Shown: positions 7,602 through 16,237 of the stretch, piece after piece
Position numbering within the stretch: position 1 is the stretch's first letter
Layout of the letters: the number at the start of each line of letters is the position of its first letter
Source: Yoonia sp.
GTDB taxonomy: Bacteria > Pseudomonadota > Alphaproteobacteria > Rhodobacterales > Rhodobacteraceae
Length of the DNA stretch: 39,944 nucleotides
Direction: 5' to 3'
Assembly (NCBI RefSeq): GCF_030731595.1
Contig: NZ_JANQTS010000095.1
Location: forward strand, 45,463 to 85,406
Position numbers and translations under genes: made by a program
Notes under the pieces: generated by a model
Database searches by the model: none
Seen by the model: the letters and a program-made list of their open reading frames with translations, nothing else
Told to the model about the DNA's origin: nothing

Positions 7602-9625
7602 GCAGCCTTGTCCAAACCGCGCCCTTTCAGCAGCGCCTCGACCCCCGGCAACCGGCCCCGGAAAGCGGTGTAAAGATCAGCCGCATCGACTGACCCGCCT
7701 GACGACAGTACCGTTTCCTCCAACCGCTTGGCCGTAGCACTGTCAAACGGATCGCCCGCCTCTTCAAAGGCCGCAAAGGCATCGGCATCCATCACCTCGG
7801 ACCACATGTAGCTGTAATAGCCGCTGGAATAGCCGTCACCTGCAAAGACATGCGCGAAATGCGGGGTAGCGTGGCGCATGCGGATCGCGTGAGGCATCCC
7901 GATCTCGTCGAGGATTTCGGTCTGCCGCTGCATCGGATCGGCAGGGGCTGACCCGTTGTGAAACTCCAGATCGACAAGGGCAGAGGCTACATATTCCACC
8001 GTCTGGAAACCCATATCATAGGTCGCAGCCCCCAACATACGCTGCAACAGATCTTCCGGCATCGGCGCGCCCGTGTCGGCGTGTGTCGCGAATTCCGCCA
8101 GAACTTCGGGTACCTCCAGCCAATGCTCATAAAGCTGGCTAGGCAGTTCTACGAAATCGCGGGCCACGGATGTACCAGAAATGCTTTCATAGGTCACATC
8201 CGACAGCATCTGATGCAGCGCATGGCCGAATTCGTGAAACAGCGTGCGCGCGTCGTCATAGGACAAAAGCGCGGGCTTGCCTGCCTCTGGCTTGGCAAAA
8301 TTGCAGACGTTCACCACATGCGGGCGCACGTCCTTGCCCAACCGGTGTTGCGACTGCATCGCCGAACACCACGCGCCAGAGCGTTTCGACCCACGGGCAA
8401 AATAATCGCCAATGAATACAGCCACATGCGCGCCATCGCGGGTCACTTCCCAAAGGCGCACGTCGGGGTGATAGACAGGGCCTTCAATCGGCTGAAATTC
8501 CAGCCCAAACAGGCGGTTCGCACAGGCAAAAGAGGCCTCGATCATCCGGTCGAGCTGCAAATAGGGCTTCAGTTCCGCCTCATCGAGATCATGCAGTTGC
8601 TTGCGCCGCTTTTCAGAATAATAGCGCCAGTCCCAAGGCTCCAGCGGGCCGTCAAACCCGTCCGCATGCAGCATCCGCTCCAGCATCTTGGCATCCGCCT
8701 CGGCCGAGGCTTTGGCCGGTTCCCAGACCTGCATCAACAGGTCACGCACCGCAGCAGGCGTACCTGCCATTTCCGTTTCCAGCTTGAAATCGGCAAAGGT
8801 GTCATAACCCAGCAACTTGGCCCGCTCCTCGCGCAGTTTCAGCGTTTCCGCCGCAATGCCGCGATTGTCCGTCTTGCCACCGTTCGCGCCGCGCGCGCCC
8901 CACGCCTCATAGGCTTTCTGGCGCAGGTCACGACGGTCCGAGAATTGCAGGAAGGGCACGATCAAGGACCGCGACAGGGTCACAACCGGCCCGCCTGCGT
9001 CCTTTTCCGCGCCTGCGGCCTTGGCCGTGGCGACCACAAAATCAGGCAAACCAGAAAGATCGCCCTCGGCCAAAGGCATGAACCATTCGCGTTCATCCGC
9101 CAGCAGGTTCTGGGTAAAATTCGTGCCCAGAACAGACAGGCGGGATTTGACCGCGCGCAATTTCTCGGCAGCCTCGCCTTCCAACTGTGCGCCCGAGCGG
9201 ACAAAACCACGGCGCGTCAGCATCAAGACGCGCTGTTGCTCGTCGGTCAGATCAAGTGCGTCACGGGCAGCCCAAATAGCCTCGACCCGCGCAAAGAGAG
9301 CCTTGTTTTCAGATACCTCGGACCCATAAGCGCTCAACAGAGGCGCAAAATCTCGCTGAAGCGCCTCGCGCTTGGGATTACTGTCCGCACCCGCGATATT
9401 GTAAAACGCGCCCAACACGCGCGAAAGCGTTTCATCTGCCTGCTCCAAGGCTTCGATCGTATTGGCGAAAGTGGGCGCCTCGGGATTGTCAGCAATCGCC
9501 GCAATATTGGCCCGCGATTGCGCCAAAGCGGCATCAACTGCCGGCGCGAAATCCTCGTCCGAAATCAGATCAAAGGGCGGTAGTCCAAAGGGCGTTTCCC
9601 AATCAGAAAGCAGCGGGTTTGTCAT
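7598..9625 (-). CDS. M3 family metallopeptidase (oligopeptidase A / dipeptidyl carboxypeptidase)
   Basis: A 675-residue zinc peptidase of the thimet oligopeptidase family. The zinc site FHEFGHALHQ places His464 and His468, with the catalytic Glu465 between them, and the third ligand Glu493 lies in RDFVELPSQ. The N-terminal 200 residues are the helical bowl of the family, and the C-terminal part has GDGYSSGYYSYMWSEV, which lines the substrate channel. Length matches OpdA and Dcp. It has no signal peptide, so it degrades short peptides in the cytoplasm, probably recycling signal peptides and proteasome-like products. AAAGGAG lies 8 bases upstream of the ATG. The gene is last in a long minus-strand run and its stop sits in the shared palindrome. 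Confidence 0.92.
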   Translation of the reverse strand: MTNPLLSDWETPFGLPPFDLISDEDFAPAVDAALAQSRANIAAIADNPEAPTFANTIEALEQADETLSRVLGAFYNIAGADSNPKREALQRDFAPLLSAYGSEVSENKALFARVEAIWAARDALDLTDEQQRVLMLTRRGFVRSGAQLEGEAAEKLRAVKSRLSVLGTNFTQNLLADEREWFMPLAEGDLSGLPDFVVATAKAAGAEKDAGGPVVTLSRSLIVPFLQFSDRRDLRQKAYEAWGARGANGGKTDNRGIAAETLKLREERAKLLGYDTFADFKLETEMAGTPAAVRDLLMQVWEPAKASAEADAKMLERMLHADGFDGPLEPWDWRYYSEKRRKQLHDLDEAELKPYLQLDRMIEASFACANRLFGLEFQPIEGPVYHPDVRLWEVTRDGAHVAVFIGDYFARGSKRSGAWCSAMQSQHRLGKDVRPHVVNVCNFAKPEAGKPALLSYDDARTLFHEFGHALHQMLSDVTYESISGTSVARDFVELPSQLYEHWLEVPEVLAEFATHADTGAPMPEDLLQRMLGAATYDMGFQTVEYVASALVDLEFHNGSAPADPMQRQTEILDEIGMPHAIRMRHATPHFAHVFAGDGYSSGYYSYMWSEVMDADAFAAFEEAGDPFDSATAKRLEETVLSSGGSVDAADLYTAFRGRLPGVEALLKGRGLDKAA

Positions 9626-9675
9626 GGCAGGTCTCCTTTGCGCATAAGGTAGTGCGCAGGCGGCAGACTTGCCAG

Positions 9676-10464
9676 CTATCGTTCACGCATTCGTTTCTCG
9701 AACCGGCGCAAAGCGATCGACAGGGTGATGGTGATCGTAAGGTAGACAAGCGCCACAACATTGTAGGTCTCAAAATAGCGGAAATTGCCCGCCGCGGTCA
9801 CTTTGCCCAACTGCGTGACATCCGTCACACCGAGCACACTGACAAGCGACGAATCCTTGACCATAGCGACAAAGTCATTGCCCAAAGGCGGCATGATCGT
9901 CCGCAAAGCTTGAGGGAAAACGATGTGACGAAATCGCTGCCAGCGATTCAGGCCCAGCGCCTCTGCGGCTTCGATCTGGCCTTTGTCGACCGATTGCAGA
10001 CCAGCACGAAACACCTCGGCCAGAAACGACGAATAGGCGATGGTCAGGGCAATCACCGCACGCCAAAGTAGGGAAAAATCGCGGTTGCGAACGGGGTCCA
10101 ACCCGATGCTTTGCGCAATCCAGTTCCAGCCCGCCACCATCATCGGAGCCAAGACAAACGCCACATAAAGTAACAAGACGATAATCGGGACGCCCCGCAC
10201 GACCTCGATATAAAATCGCGCGATCTGACGCAGAACGAGAGAGCGTGACAGCCCGGCAAGTGCCAGCCCCAGCCCCAGCACACAGGCCATCGTGTAGGAC
10301 ACAACTGTGACATAGATCGTGACCCAAACCCCTTGGCGCAGTGTCGACAGAACGCGGCTGTATTCCTCGACCGTCAGCACCTGCCAGAACAGATAGAGCC
10401 CAATCGCGATTACAGCGACCAGCCACCACGGGAAGTCTTTGTCTGAGGGTGATGTGGGGATCAT
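9676..10464 (-). CDS. Amino acid ABC transporter permease (HisM/GlnP family)
   Basis: A 262-residue inner-membrane protein with an N-terminal helix (about residues 13-30) and about five further helices. The EAA loop that docks the ATPase is clear near residues 170-190 (AAEALGLNRWQRFRHIVFPQ), and PIIVLLLYV and PPLGNDFVAMVKDSSL are typical of polar amino acid uptake permeases. It lies 46 bases downstream of the binding-protein gene and presumably works with it. Only one permease and no ATP-binding subunit are in the window, so it may form a homodimer and borrow an ATPase encoded elsewhere. The substrate is not visible. Confidence 0.88.
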   Translation of the reverse strand: MIPTSPSDKDFPWWLVAVIAIGLYLFWQVLTVEEYSRVLSTLRQGVWVTIYVTVVSYTMACVLGLGLALAGLSRSLVLRQIARFYIEVVRGVPIIVLLLYVAFVLAPMMVAGWNWIAQSIGLDPVRNRDFSLLWRAVIALTIAYSSFLAEVFRAGLQSVDKGQIEAAEALGLNRWQRFRHIVFPQALRTIMPPLGNDFVAMVKDSSLVSVLGVTDVTQLGKVTAAGNFRYFETYNVVALVYLTITITLSIALRRFEKRMRER

Positions 10465-10475
10465 GGCAGGGCACA

Positions 10476-10496
10476 GTCCCGGGCAAAGCCCGGGAC
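10476..10496. repeat. Intercistronic hairpin between binding-protein and permease genes
   Basis: Arms GTCCCGGGC and GCCCGGGAC are perfect and close on an AAA loop (TTT in the minus-strand mRNA). The element fills nearly half of the 46-base gap between the binding-protein stop and the permease start. Such GC-rich hairpins often protect the upstream message from 3' exonucleases, giving more binding protein than permease; that role is inferred. Confidence 0.65.
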
Positions 10497-10510
10497 CTCC
10501 ATGTCAGTCT

Positions 10511-11293
10511 TTATTCGCCCAGCTTATACTCTAGGAACCACTTGGTATTCAGCGCCTCGATCGTGCCATCAGCCATCATATCGGCAATTGCCGCATTGAT
10601 CGGTGCGACCAGATCGGACCCTTTGGGGTAGATGAAACCGAAGTCCTCGGTCCCCAGTTTTTCACCGATGATCTTCAACCCACCGTCGGAGGCATCGACA
10701 TAGCCGTTACCTGCGGTGCCGTCCGTCAGGACCAGATCGACATCGCCTGTGCGCAGCGCCTGCACAGTGGCACCGAAGGTTTCCATCAATACGATGCGCG
10801 GGTTGGCCTCGTCACCGTCCAACACGTCATAGACACCGACATAAAAAGGCGTCGTACCCGGCTGCGCTGCCATCAGCAAATCCGCGTTTGCGGCAAAACT
10901 GGCAGCATCGGTAAAGCGGTCCTCGTCACCGCGCACCATCATGACCATCTCGGAGGTCATGTATTTATCCGAGAAATCAACGACTTCAGCGCGATCCTCG
11001 CGGATTGTGATGCCGGTCATGCCCATATCGAACTGGCCTTCGGACACGGCCGCAATCATCGCATCCCAACTGATATTTTCATAGACAATCGTGGCATTCA
11101 GACGTGAGGCAATCTCTGCCATTGCGTCATATTCCCAGCCGACCGCATTGCCCGCACCATCAATGAACTGCAGCGGCGGATAGGCGTTTTCTGTCACGAC
11201 CACAATTTCGCGGCCTTCCAGATTAGGCAGATGCCCCCCTGCGACAGCACCAGTCGCAAAAAACGCAGCAGCCAAAGTTGCAAGTAATCTCAT
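10511..11293 (-). CDS. Amino acid ABC transporter substrate-binding protein
   Basis: A 260-residue periplasmic binding protein of the SBP_bac_3 family with a Sec signal peptide ([20 protein letters not shown]). The family core follows: [30 protein letters not shown], and the ligand-binding stretch [20 protein letters not shown]. The domain-crossing segment and [12 protein letters not shown] come later. The closest ligand types are polar amino acids, but specificity cannot be read. The start is ATG 11293 rather than ATG 11299, because GGGGAG ends right against the upstream ATG and leaves a normal 6-base spacing only for the downstream one. It lies 35 bases behind moeB on the same strand and is followed by its permease. 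Confidence 0.88.
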   Translation of the reverse strand: MRLLATLAAAFFATGAVAGGHLPNLEGREIVVVTENAYPPLQFIDGAGNAVGWEYDAMAEIASRLNATIVYENISWDAMIAAVSEGQFDMGMTGITIREDRAEVVDFSDKYMTSEMVMMVRGDEDRFTDAASFAANADLLMAAQPGTTPFYVGVYDVLDGDEANPRIVLMETFGATVQALRTGDVDLVLTDGTAGNGYVDASDGGLKIIGEKLGTEDFGFIYPKGSDLVAPINAAIADMMADGTIEALNTKWFLEYKLGE

Positions 11294-11328
11294 GATCATC
11301 TCCCCAGAGTTTGAATACTAGACACGCA

Positions 11329-12393
11329 CTATGAACGTCCGCCTTGGCCGTGCAAGCCCCTGCCCTGACAAACCGTGCAATCTTCGCGTGGTTTGACACC
11401 AATCGTGCGGACCTGCGCATAGAGCGCATCATAAATAAGCAGTCGGCCTCCCAGCCCCTCGCCCGCACCCGTGATCTGCTTGATCGCCTCGACGGCCATC
11501 ATCGCGCCGATCACACCGGGCAAGGGGCCGATCACCCCTGCCTCGGCGCAGCTTGGCACCAGCGAAGGGTCGGGTGATGTGGGAAAGACACAGGCATAAC
11601 AAGGGGTTCCACGCGCAGGATCATAAAGGCTGATCTGCCCTTCCCATTGAGTCAGGGCTGCGGCAATCAACGGTGTTTTCGTCTCGACCGCAGTCGCGTT
11701 TACCAGATAACGGGTGGTGAAATTGTCAGTGCCATCCAGCACCAGATCGTAGTCGGCAAAAAGCTCCGCCGCGATATCCGCCTCTAGCCGGCGATGATAG
11801 GGGCGGACTGTGACAAAGGGGTTCTGTGCCCTCATCGCCTCGGCAGCGGAATGCACTTTCGGCATCCCGATTGTGCGATCCAGATGGATCACCTGCCGTT
11901 GCAGATTGGCGTTTTCAACGACATCGTCGTCGATCACCCCGATGGTGCCGATACCCGCCGCCGCCAGATACTGCAAAGCAGGCGCGCCCAAGCCACCTGC
12001 CCCCACTACCAGCACACGGGCATTGCGCAATGCCTTCTGCCCCGGCCCTCCGATTTCGCGCAGGATGATATGGCGGGCGTAGCGGTTGAGTTCGGTGCTC
12101 GAAAAACTGTCAGGTTGGGCAACAGGAGTCTCGTTCTGCACGACGCGGGCGCGCAAACGCGCAAGCACTTTGCGATATCCCCAGACGATGAACCCAAAGG
12201 CAATCAGCAAGCCCCAAAGGCGGGCATCACCCCCCGTCGCCATGCGCAAGGGGTGGCCATCTGGCAGGATCACATGGGTGAGCATGACCCCCACCAGCAA
12301 GATACCCGTCATGTTCCAGCGTACGGCATAGGGCGCCTTCATCAGCCAACCGATCGCCCAAAGGCTGGCCACCATCGCACCAACCATAATCAT
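11329..12393 (-). CDS. moeB: MoeB/ThiF-family adenylyltransferase with N-terminal membrane helices
   Basis: A 354-residue protein. Residues 95-345 are a complete E1-like domain: [16 protein letters not shown], the nucleotide loop GAGGLG at 131-136, [13 protein letters not shown], and a zinc site from Cys265/Cys268 and Cys339/Cys342. It would adenylate the C-terminal glycine of MoaD or ThiS for molybdopterin or thiamine sulfur transfer. The odd part is residues 1-75, with three hydrophobic stretches (about 3-18, 28-44, 57-72) that would place the enzyme at the inner membrane. No rhodanese domain follows. ATGA overlaps the end of dut, so the genes are translationally coupled. ThiF or HesA functions remain possible. 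Confidence 0.85.
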   Translation of the reverse strand: MIMVGAMVASLWAIGWLMKAPYAVRWNMTGILLVGVMLTHVILPDGHPLRMATGGDARLWGLLIAFGFIVWGYRKVLARLRARVVQNETPVAQPDSFSSTELNRYARHIILREIGGPGQKALRNARVLVVGAGGLGAPALQYLAAAGIGTIGVIDDDVVENANLQRQVIHLDRTIGMPKVHSAAEAMRAQNPFVTVRPYHRRLEADIAAELFADYDLVLDGTDNFTTRYLVNATAVETKTPLIAAALTQWEGQISLYDPARGTPCYACVFPTSPDPSLVPSCAEAGVIGPLPGVIGAMMAVEAIKQITGAGEGLGGRLLIYDALYAQVRTIGVKPREDCTVCQGRGLHGQGGRS

Positions 12394-12845
12394 AGGCCGG
12401 TCGATCCAAAGCCGCCCGCGCCGCGCGCGGTTTCATCAAGGTCGGTCACGGCCTGCATCTGGGCTTGCACCACAGGGGCCACGACCATCTGCGCGATCCG
12501 CATACCATGGGTGACGGTAAAGCTGTCCTGCCCCAGATTGATCAAGATCACACCCAAAGGACCACGATAATCACTGTCGATCGTGCCGGGCGTATTGGCC
12601 AAAGTGACCCCATGCTTGAGCGCCAGACCAGAGCGCGGCCTGACCTGCACCTCGAATCCCTGCGGGATAGCCAGACGAAGCCCCGTAGAGACCAGTGCGC
12701 GCGCTCCCGGCACCAAAACAACCGGTTCCTGTCTTTCCAGATTTGCCCGTAGATCAGCGCCCGCAGCGCCCACAGTCTCGTAGCAAGGCAGGCCGAGTGC
12801 TGTATCCGCCCCGTCCACCCATTGAAACTGGATCACAACGCTCAC
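12390..12845 (-). CDS. dut: Deoxyuridine 5'-triphosphate nucleotidohydrolase (dUTPase)
   Basis: A 151-residue trimeric dUTPase that hydrolyses dUTP to dUMP and pyrophosphate, keeping uracil out of DNA and feeding dTMP synthesis. All five family motifs are present: AAGADLRA (27-34), RSGLALKHG (71-79), [12 protein letters not shown] with catalytic Asp90, [11 protein letters not shown] (114-124), and the flexible tail [10 protein letters not shown] (141-150). The start is GTG at 12845, where GTGA overlaps the stop of coaBC; the longer frame upstream would read through coaBC and lacks family similarity. Its own stop overlaps the moeB ATG. The coaBC-dut pairing is widespread in proteobacteria. Confidence 0.95.
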   Translation of the reverse strand: MSVVIQFQWVDGADTALGLPCYETVGAAGADLRANLERQEPVVLVPGARALVSTGLRLAIPQGFEVQVRPRSGLALKHGVTLANTPGTIDSDYRGPLGVILINLGQDSFTVTHGMRIAQMVVAPVVQAQMQAVTDLDETARGAGGFGSTGL

Positions 12846-14035
12846 GCAATTTCCTTTGCGATGCGCGCGGCGAGGGCGGTGGCAACAGCGTCCTTGCTCA
12901 TGCGCGGCCAAGCTTCTGGCCCTGCATCCGTGATCAATGTCACAGCATTTTCAGTGCCACCCATGATCCCCGTCGCAGGTGAAACATCGTTGGCAACGAT
13001 CCAGTCGCAGCCCTTGCGCAAGCGCTTGGCGGTCGCATGGGCGACAACGTCCTGCGTTTCAGCGGCAAAACCGACAACCAGCTTGGGGCGGCCTTGCTTC
13101 ATCTGGGAGACGGTCGCCAGAATGTCAGGGTTTTCAGCAAATTCCAGCTTTGGCAGGCCCGATCCATCTTTCTTGATCTTCTGCGTGCCTGCATTCGCCA
13201 CATGCCAATCCGCAACCGCCGCCGCAAAGATAGCCGCGTCCGCCGCGCCTGCTGCCGTCACCGCCTCTAGCATCTGTGCGGCAGTCTGGACCTTGACCAC
13301 TTTCACACCCAAGGGCGGCGGCACATCCGCAGGACCTGTGACAAAGGTGATATCCGCACCCAGTGCAGCCAAAGCCTTGGCAATCGCCGTACCTTGGGCA
13401 CCCGATGACCGGTTCGCGATATAGCGGACCGGATCGATTGGCTCGTGCGTGGGACCGGATGTGACCAGCACATGCCGGCCCTTCAATGGCCCGTCCGACA
13501 AGGCCGCATCAATCGCTGCGATGATTTCGGGGACTTCTGCCATCCGGCCCGGCCCGTATTCGCCACAGGCCATATCGCCTTCGTTCGGGCCGACGACCAG
13601 CACGCCATCGCCCTGCAAGGTCGCCAGATTACGCTGGGTGGCAGGATGATTCCACATGCGCACATTCATGGAAGGGGCAATCAAAACGCGTTTGTCTGTC
13701 GCAAGCAAAAGGGTCGTAGCCAGATCATTCGCCAAGCCACCCGCCATTTTTGCCATGAGATCCGCTGTGGCTGGGGCCACGACGATCAGATCAGCCGCGC
13801 GAGACAGTTCGATATGACCCATCTCGGCCTCGTCGGTCAGGCTGAAGAGGTCCTGATAAACCTTGGATGCAGCAAGTGCGGACAGGCTGAGAGGTGTCAC
13901 AAATTCCGCGCCTGATTTGGTCAAAACGGGCGTGACACGCGCACCTTGTTCCCGCAAGCGGCGCACCAGATCCAACGACTTGAAGGCGGCGATGCCGCCG
14001 CCAACGATAAGTAGAATGTGCTTGTCTGCCAGCAT
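12842..14035 (-). CDS. coaBC: Bifunctional phosphopantothenoylcysteine decarboxylase / phosphopantothenate-cysteine ligase
   Basis: A 397-residue fusion enzyme for two consecutive coenzyme A steps: CTP-dependent ligation of cysteine to phosphopantothenate (CoaB) and FMN-dependent decarboxylation (CoaC). The CoaC half (1-180) has [10 protein letters not shown], catalytic His74 in [18 protein letters not shown] with Asn124, and the substrate-flap Cys157 in GDMACGEYG. The CoaB half (from about 188) has [16 protein letters not shown] and NRSSG at 191-212 and the KKDG lysine motif. Length is normal. It overlaps dut by 4 bases and is separated from upstream rpoH by a 78-base space holding an inverted repeat. 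Confidence 0.96.
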   Translation of the reverse strand: MLADKHILLIVGGGIAAFKSLDLVRRLREQGARVTPVLTKSGAEFVTPLSLSALAASKVYQDLFSLTDEAEMGHIELSRAADLIVVAPATADLMAKMAGGLANDLATTLLLATDKRVLIAPSMNVRMWNHPATQRNLATLQGDGVLVVGPNEGDMACGEYGPGRMAEVPEIIAAIDAALSDGPLKGRHVLVTSGPTHEPIDPVRYIANRSSGAQGTAIAKALAALGADITFVTGPADVPPPLGVKVVKVQTAAQMLEAVTAAGAADAAIFAAAVADWHVANAGTQKIKKDGSGLPKLEFAENPDILATVSQMKQGRPKLVVGFAAETQDVVAHATAKRLRKGCDWIVANDVSPATGIMGGTENAVTLITDAGPEAWPRMSKDAVATALAARIAKEIA

Positions 14036-14043
14036 CCGCTGTC

Positions 14044-14085
14044 TCCGGTTCTTGTTGATCTGACACTAGGTCAGAAAGAACCGGA
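14044..14085 (-). terminator. Two-tier inverted repeat between rpoH and coaBC
   Basis: Outer arms TCCGGTTCTT (14044-14053) and AAGAACCGGA (14076-14085) enclose an inner hairpin CTGAC-ACTAG-GTCAG (14060-14074). It lies 28 bases past the rpoH stop and 8 bases before the coaBC start on the minus strand. There is no T-run. It may end or attenuate rpoH transcription, and it lies within the coaBC leader. Confidence 0.55.
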
Positions 14086-14113
14086 AAGACAACAACATGA
14101 CCATTCCTATCGC

Positions 14114-14992
14114 CTATGCAAAAAACGCATGGACCTCGGAGCTTTGGGCCTCAAGGCTCTTGCGCATTTTGCCAAATGCAGCCGCTTCAAGCTGGCGGAC
14201 ACGTTCCTTGGACAAGCCAAGCTCTGCGCCAAGGCTTTCCAATGTGCGTGGCTCCTCGCGCAGCTTGCGCTCGCGGACGATAAACTGCTCGCGGTCATTC
14301 AGGCTTGTCAGCGCTGTCAACAACCACTGGCGCAGCGTTTCAGTGTCATGGTTGTTTTCGACGTATTCGGCGGCCTGCGTGCCTTCGTCCTCTAGGGCAT
14401 CAATCCATTCGCGGCCTTCATCCTCTGCCGACTGGGTCGCATTCAGCGAAAAGTCAGAGCCGGACAAACGCCCCTCCATCATCTCGACGTCATGCAATGG
14501 AACACCAACTTCGATCGCGATCATCTCATGCAGATCGTGTTTATCAAGCGTGCGGCCTTCTGCTGCGGCTTCTCGCTCCAAACGGGCCTGCACGCGGCGC
14601 ATGTTGAAAAACAGCGACTTTTGTGAGGATGTTGAACCAGTGCGGACCATCGACCAGTTGCGCATCACATAGTCCTGGATGGACGCCTTGATCCACCAGA
14701 CAGCATAGGTGGAGAACCGCACGCCACGGTCGGGGTCAAATTTGTCAGCGGCCTTCATCAGACCGACCGACGCTTCCTGGATCAGGTCGTTCATCGGAGC
14801 GCCATAGCGTTTGAACTTGGAGGCCATCGAAATCGCGAGACGCATGTAAGCGGTGATCAAACGATGCAGCGCCTCTTCGTCGCGTTGATCGCGCCAGGCA
14901 TACGCCAGCGCAAGTTCGGTCTCAGCATCAAGCAATTCTGCCTTCATTGCCGTCCGAGACAAAGTTTGATCAGAAAAACCGGCTACGCCCAT
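14114..14992 (-). CDS. rpoH2: RNA polymerase sigma-32 factor, RpoHII type
   Basis: A 292-residue group 3 sigma factor. Region 2 holds NDLIQEASVGLMKAADKF and FSTYAVWWIKASIQDYV (to residue 109). The RpoH box follows as SSQKSLFFNMRR (122-133). Region 4 has an LTSLNDREQ stretch and a helix-turn-helix in LGLSKERVRQLE. It differs from the RpoHI type, which opens with MGLNRYLQEIRKFPML and has longer heat-shock-type spacing; the region 1 sequence here fits RpoHII, which in Rhodobacter sphaeroides directs the singlet-oxygen and oxidative stress response. The start at 14992 is chosen because GGGAG lies 7 bases upstream; a 30-base longer frame has no such site. It is divergent from cobU. Confidence 0.9.
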   Translation of the reverse strand: MGVAGFSDQTLSRTAMKAELLDAETELALAYAWRDQRDEEALHRLITAYMRLAISMASKFKRYGAPMNDLIQEASVGLMKAADKFDPDRGVRFSTYAVWWIKASIQDYVMRNWSMVRTGSTSSQKSLFFNMRRVQARLEREAAAEGRTLDKHDLHEMIAIEVGVPLHDVEMMEGRLSGSDFSLNATQSAEDEGREWIDALEDEGTQAAEYVENNHDTETLRQWLLTALTSLNDREQFIVRERKLREEPRTLESLGAELGLSKERVRQLEAAAFGKMRKSLEAQSSEVHAFFA

Positions 14993-15042
14993 GTTTATTC
15001 TCCCAGGTGCAAATCGTTGCATTAACTTTGCTAGTTGTATTC

Positions 15043-15070
15043 GTTACGTAGTGGTGAACCACTTGGATCA
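15043..15070 (-). promoter_or_regulatory. Candidate ECF sigma-E-type promoter for rpoH2
   Basis: On the minus strand TGATCC (15070-15065) is followed after 18 bases by TAAC (15046-15043), about 50 bases before the rpoH2 start. The group of sigma-E/ChrR promoters known from Rhodobacter sphaeroides is recalled as TGATCC, about 18 bases, TAAG. Position, orientation and target gene all agree with the known sigma-E control of rpoHII. Confidence 0.65.
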
Positions 15071-15086
15071 CTAAAAAGTCTGAACT

Positions 15087-15611
15087 ATGCCCTTGCCCGA
15101 TCTTACTCTCGTCTTCGGTGGCGCGGCCTCCGGCAAATCGGCATTCGCCGAAACGCTGATTTTGCAACAGTCAACAACACCCACCTATATTGCGACCGCC
15201 CAAATTTTTGATGAAGAAATGGCAGCCAAAGTCGCGCAGCATCGCGACATGCGCGGCACGCGCTGGACAACGATCGAAGAACCTCTGGACCTGCCCCACG
15301 CCTTGTTACAGGCGCCGCCTAATGCACCCGTACTGATCGATTGTGCGACGCTTTGGTTGACGAATGTGATACTTGGCGACCACGATGTCGACGCACATAC
15401 CGCTGCGTTCTTGTCAGCTCTGGCGCTGCAAGAAGGCCCGGTGGTCGTGGTGTCGAACGAAGTGGGGCAAGGCATTGTCCCCGAAAATGCACTCGCCCGC
15501 AGGTTCCGGAACGCCCAGGGGCGGCTGAACCAGCAAATCGCGGCGCAAGCCGATCTGGTCGTGGCAGTCATGGCGGGGCTGCCGCTTGTGCTCAAGGGCA
15601 AGCTGCCGTGA
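15087..15611 (+). CDS. cobU: Bifunctional adenosylcobinamide kinase / adenosylcobinamide-phosphate guanylyltransferase
   Basis: A 174-residue enzyme of the cobalamin nucleotide-loop assembly pathway: it phosphorylates adenosylcobinamide and then transfers GMP from GTP. The P-loop is GGAASGKS at residues 11-18 and the guanylylated His is His52 in AQHRDMRG. DCATLWLTN and VSNEVGQGIVP complete the CobU/CobP pattern, and the length is typical. The start at 15087 lies 94 bases from the divergent rpoH2 start. Its TGA stop overlaps the GTG start of the following phosphatase gene, so the two products are probably made together. No other cobalamin gene is in the window. Confidence 0.94.
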   Translation: MPLPDLTLVFGGAASGKSAFAETLILQQSTTPTYIATAQIFDEEMAAKVAQHRDMRGTRWTTIEEPLDLPHALLQAPPNAPVLIDCATLWLTNVILGDHDVDAHTAAFLSALALQEGPVVVVSNEVGQGIVPENALARRFRNAQGRLNQQIAAQADLVVAVMAGLPLVLKGKLP

Positions 15612-16177
15612 CACGGCTCTGGCTGGTGCGCCATGGCCCGACCCATGCCAAATCCATGGTCGGTTGGTCGGATATTCCCGCAGACCTGTCCGATACCGCG
15701 GCCCTCGCCCGCTTGCGCGACCATCTGCCCGACGCCCCCGTGGTGTCATCCGACTTGCAGCGCGCCGTCACAACGGCAGATACGCTCGCCTCTGCCCTCC
15801 GTCTGCCGCATGATCCAAACCTCCGAGAGATCAATTTCGGCGCATGGGAGTTGAAAACCTTTGCCGAGATCGAAGCGACAGACCCGCAGACCATCCGCGC
15901 CTATTGGGAAACGCCGGGCCATGTGGCACCGCCGCAGGGCGAAAGCTGGAATGCGGTCAGACAGCGTGTCGACAGTGCGATCGATCACTATCTGGCGCAG
16001 GGGTACGACGACCTGATCGTTGTCGCACATTTCGGGGTCATCCTGACCCAAGTGCAGCGCGCCCTAGGGATCAGCGCATACGAAGCTTTCAGCCACCGGA
16101 TCGAGAACCTCTCGGTCACGACCCTTGTTTATGGCCCAGGCGGCTGGCGTGCAGATCAGATCAATCACAACCCGTGA
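15608..16177 (+). CDS. Histidine phosphatase family protein (possible alpha-ribazole phosphatase)
   Basis: A 189-residue protein of the phosphoglycerate mutase-like superfamily. The phosphorylated His9 lies in LVRHGPTHA, the second catalytic His141 in VVAHFGVIL, and the acidic proton donor region in LREINFGAWE (around residue 72-81). The GTG start overlaps the cobU stop as GTGA. That coupling suggests it acts in the cobalamin pathway as a CobC-like alpha-ribazole-5'-phosphate phosphatase, but the superfamily is broad and this is inference from context. A longer reading frame starting at 15341 lies wholly over cobU and is not the real start. Confidence 0.82.
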   Translation: MTRLWLVRHGPTHAKSMVGWSDIPADLSDTAALARLRDHLPDAPVVSSDLQRAVTTADTLASALRLPHDPNLREINFGAWELKTFAEIEATDPQTIRAYWETPGHVAPPQGESWNAVRQRVDSAIDHYLAQGYDDLIVVAHFGVILTQVQRALGISAYEAFSHRIENLSVTTLVYGPGGWRADQINHNP

Positions 16178-16237
16178 TGAGGCGCGTCACAGAAGACAAT
16201 TGGATTTGTTCAGGCAAAGCGGCTTAGGGATAGCGCC

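Noticed and set aside
7958-9583. Long plus-strand open frame of 541 codons over the peptidase gene
   Set aside because: It is antisense to the M3 peptidase, whose zinc motif and family segments are clear; the antisense product is rich in Arg, His and Gln with no family pattern.
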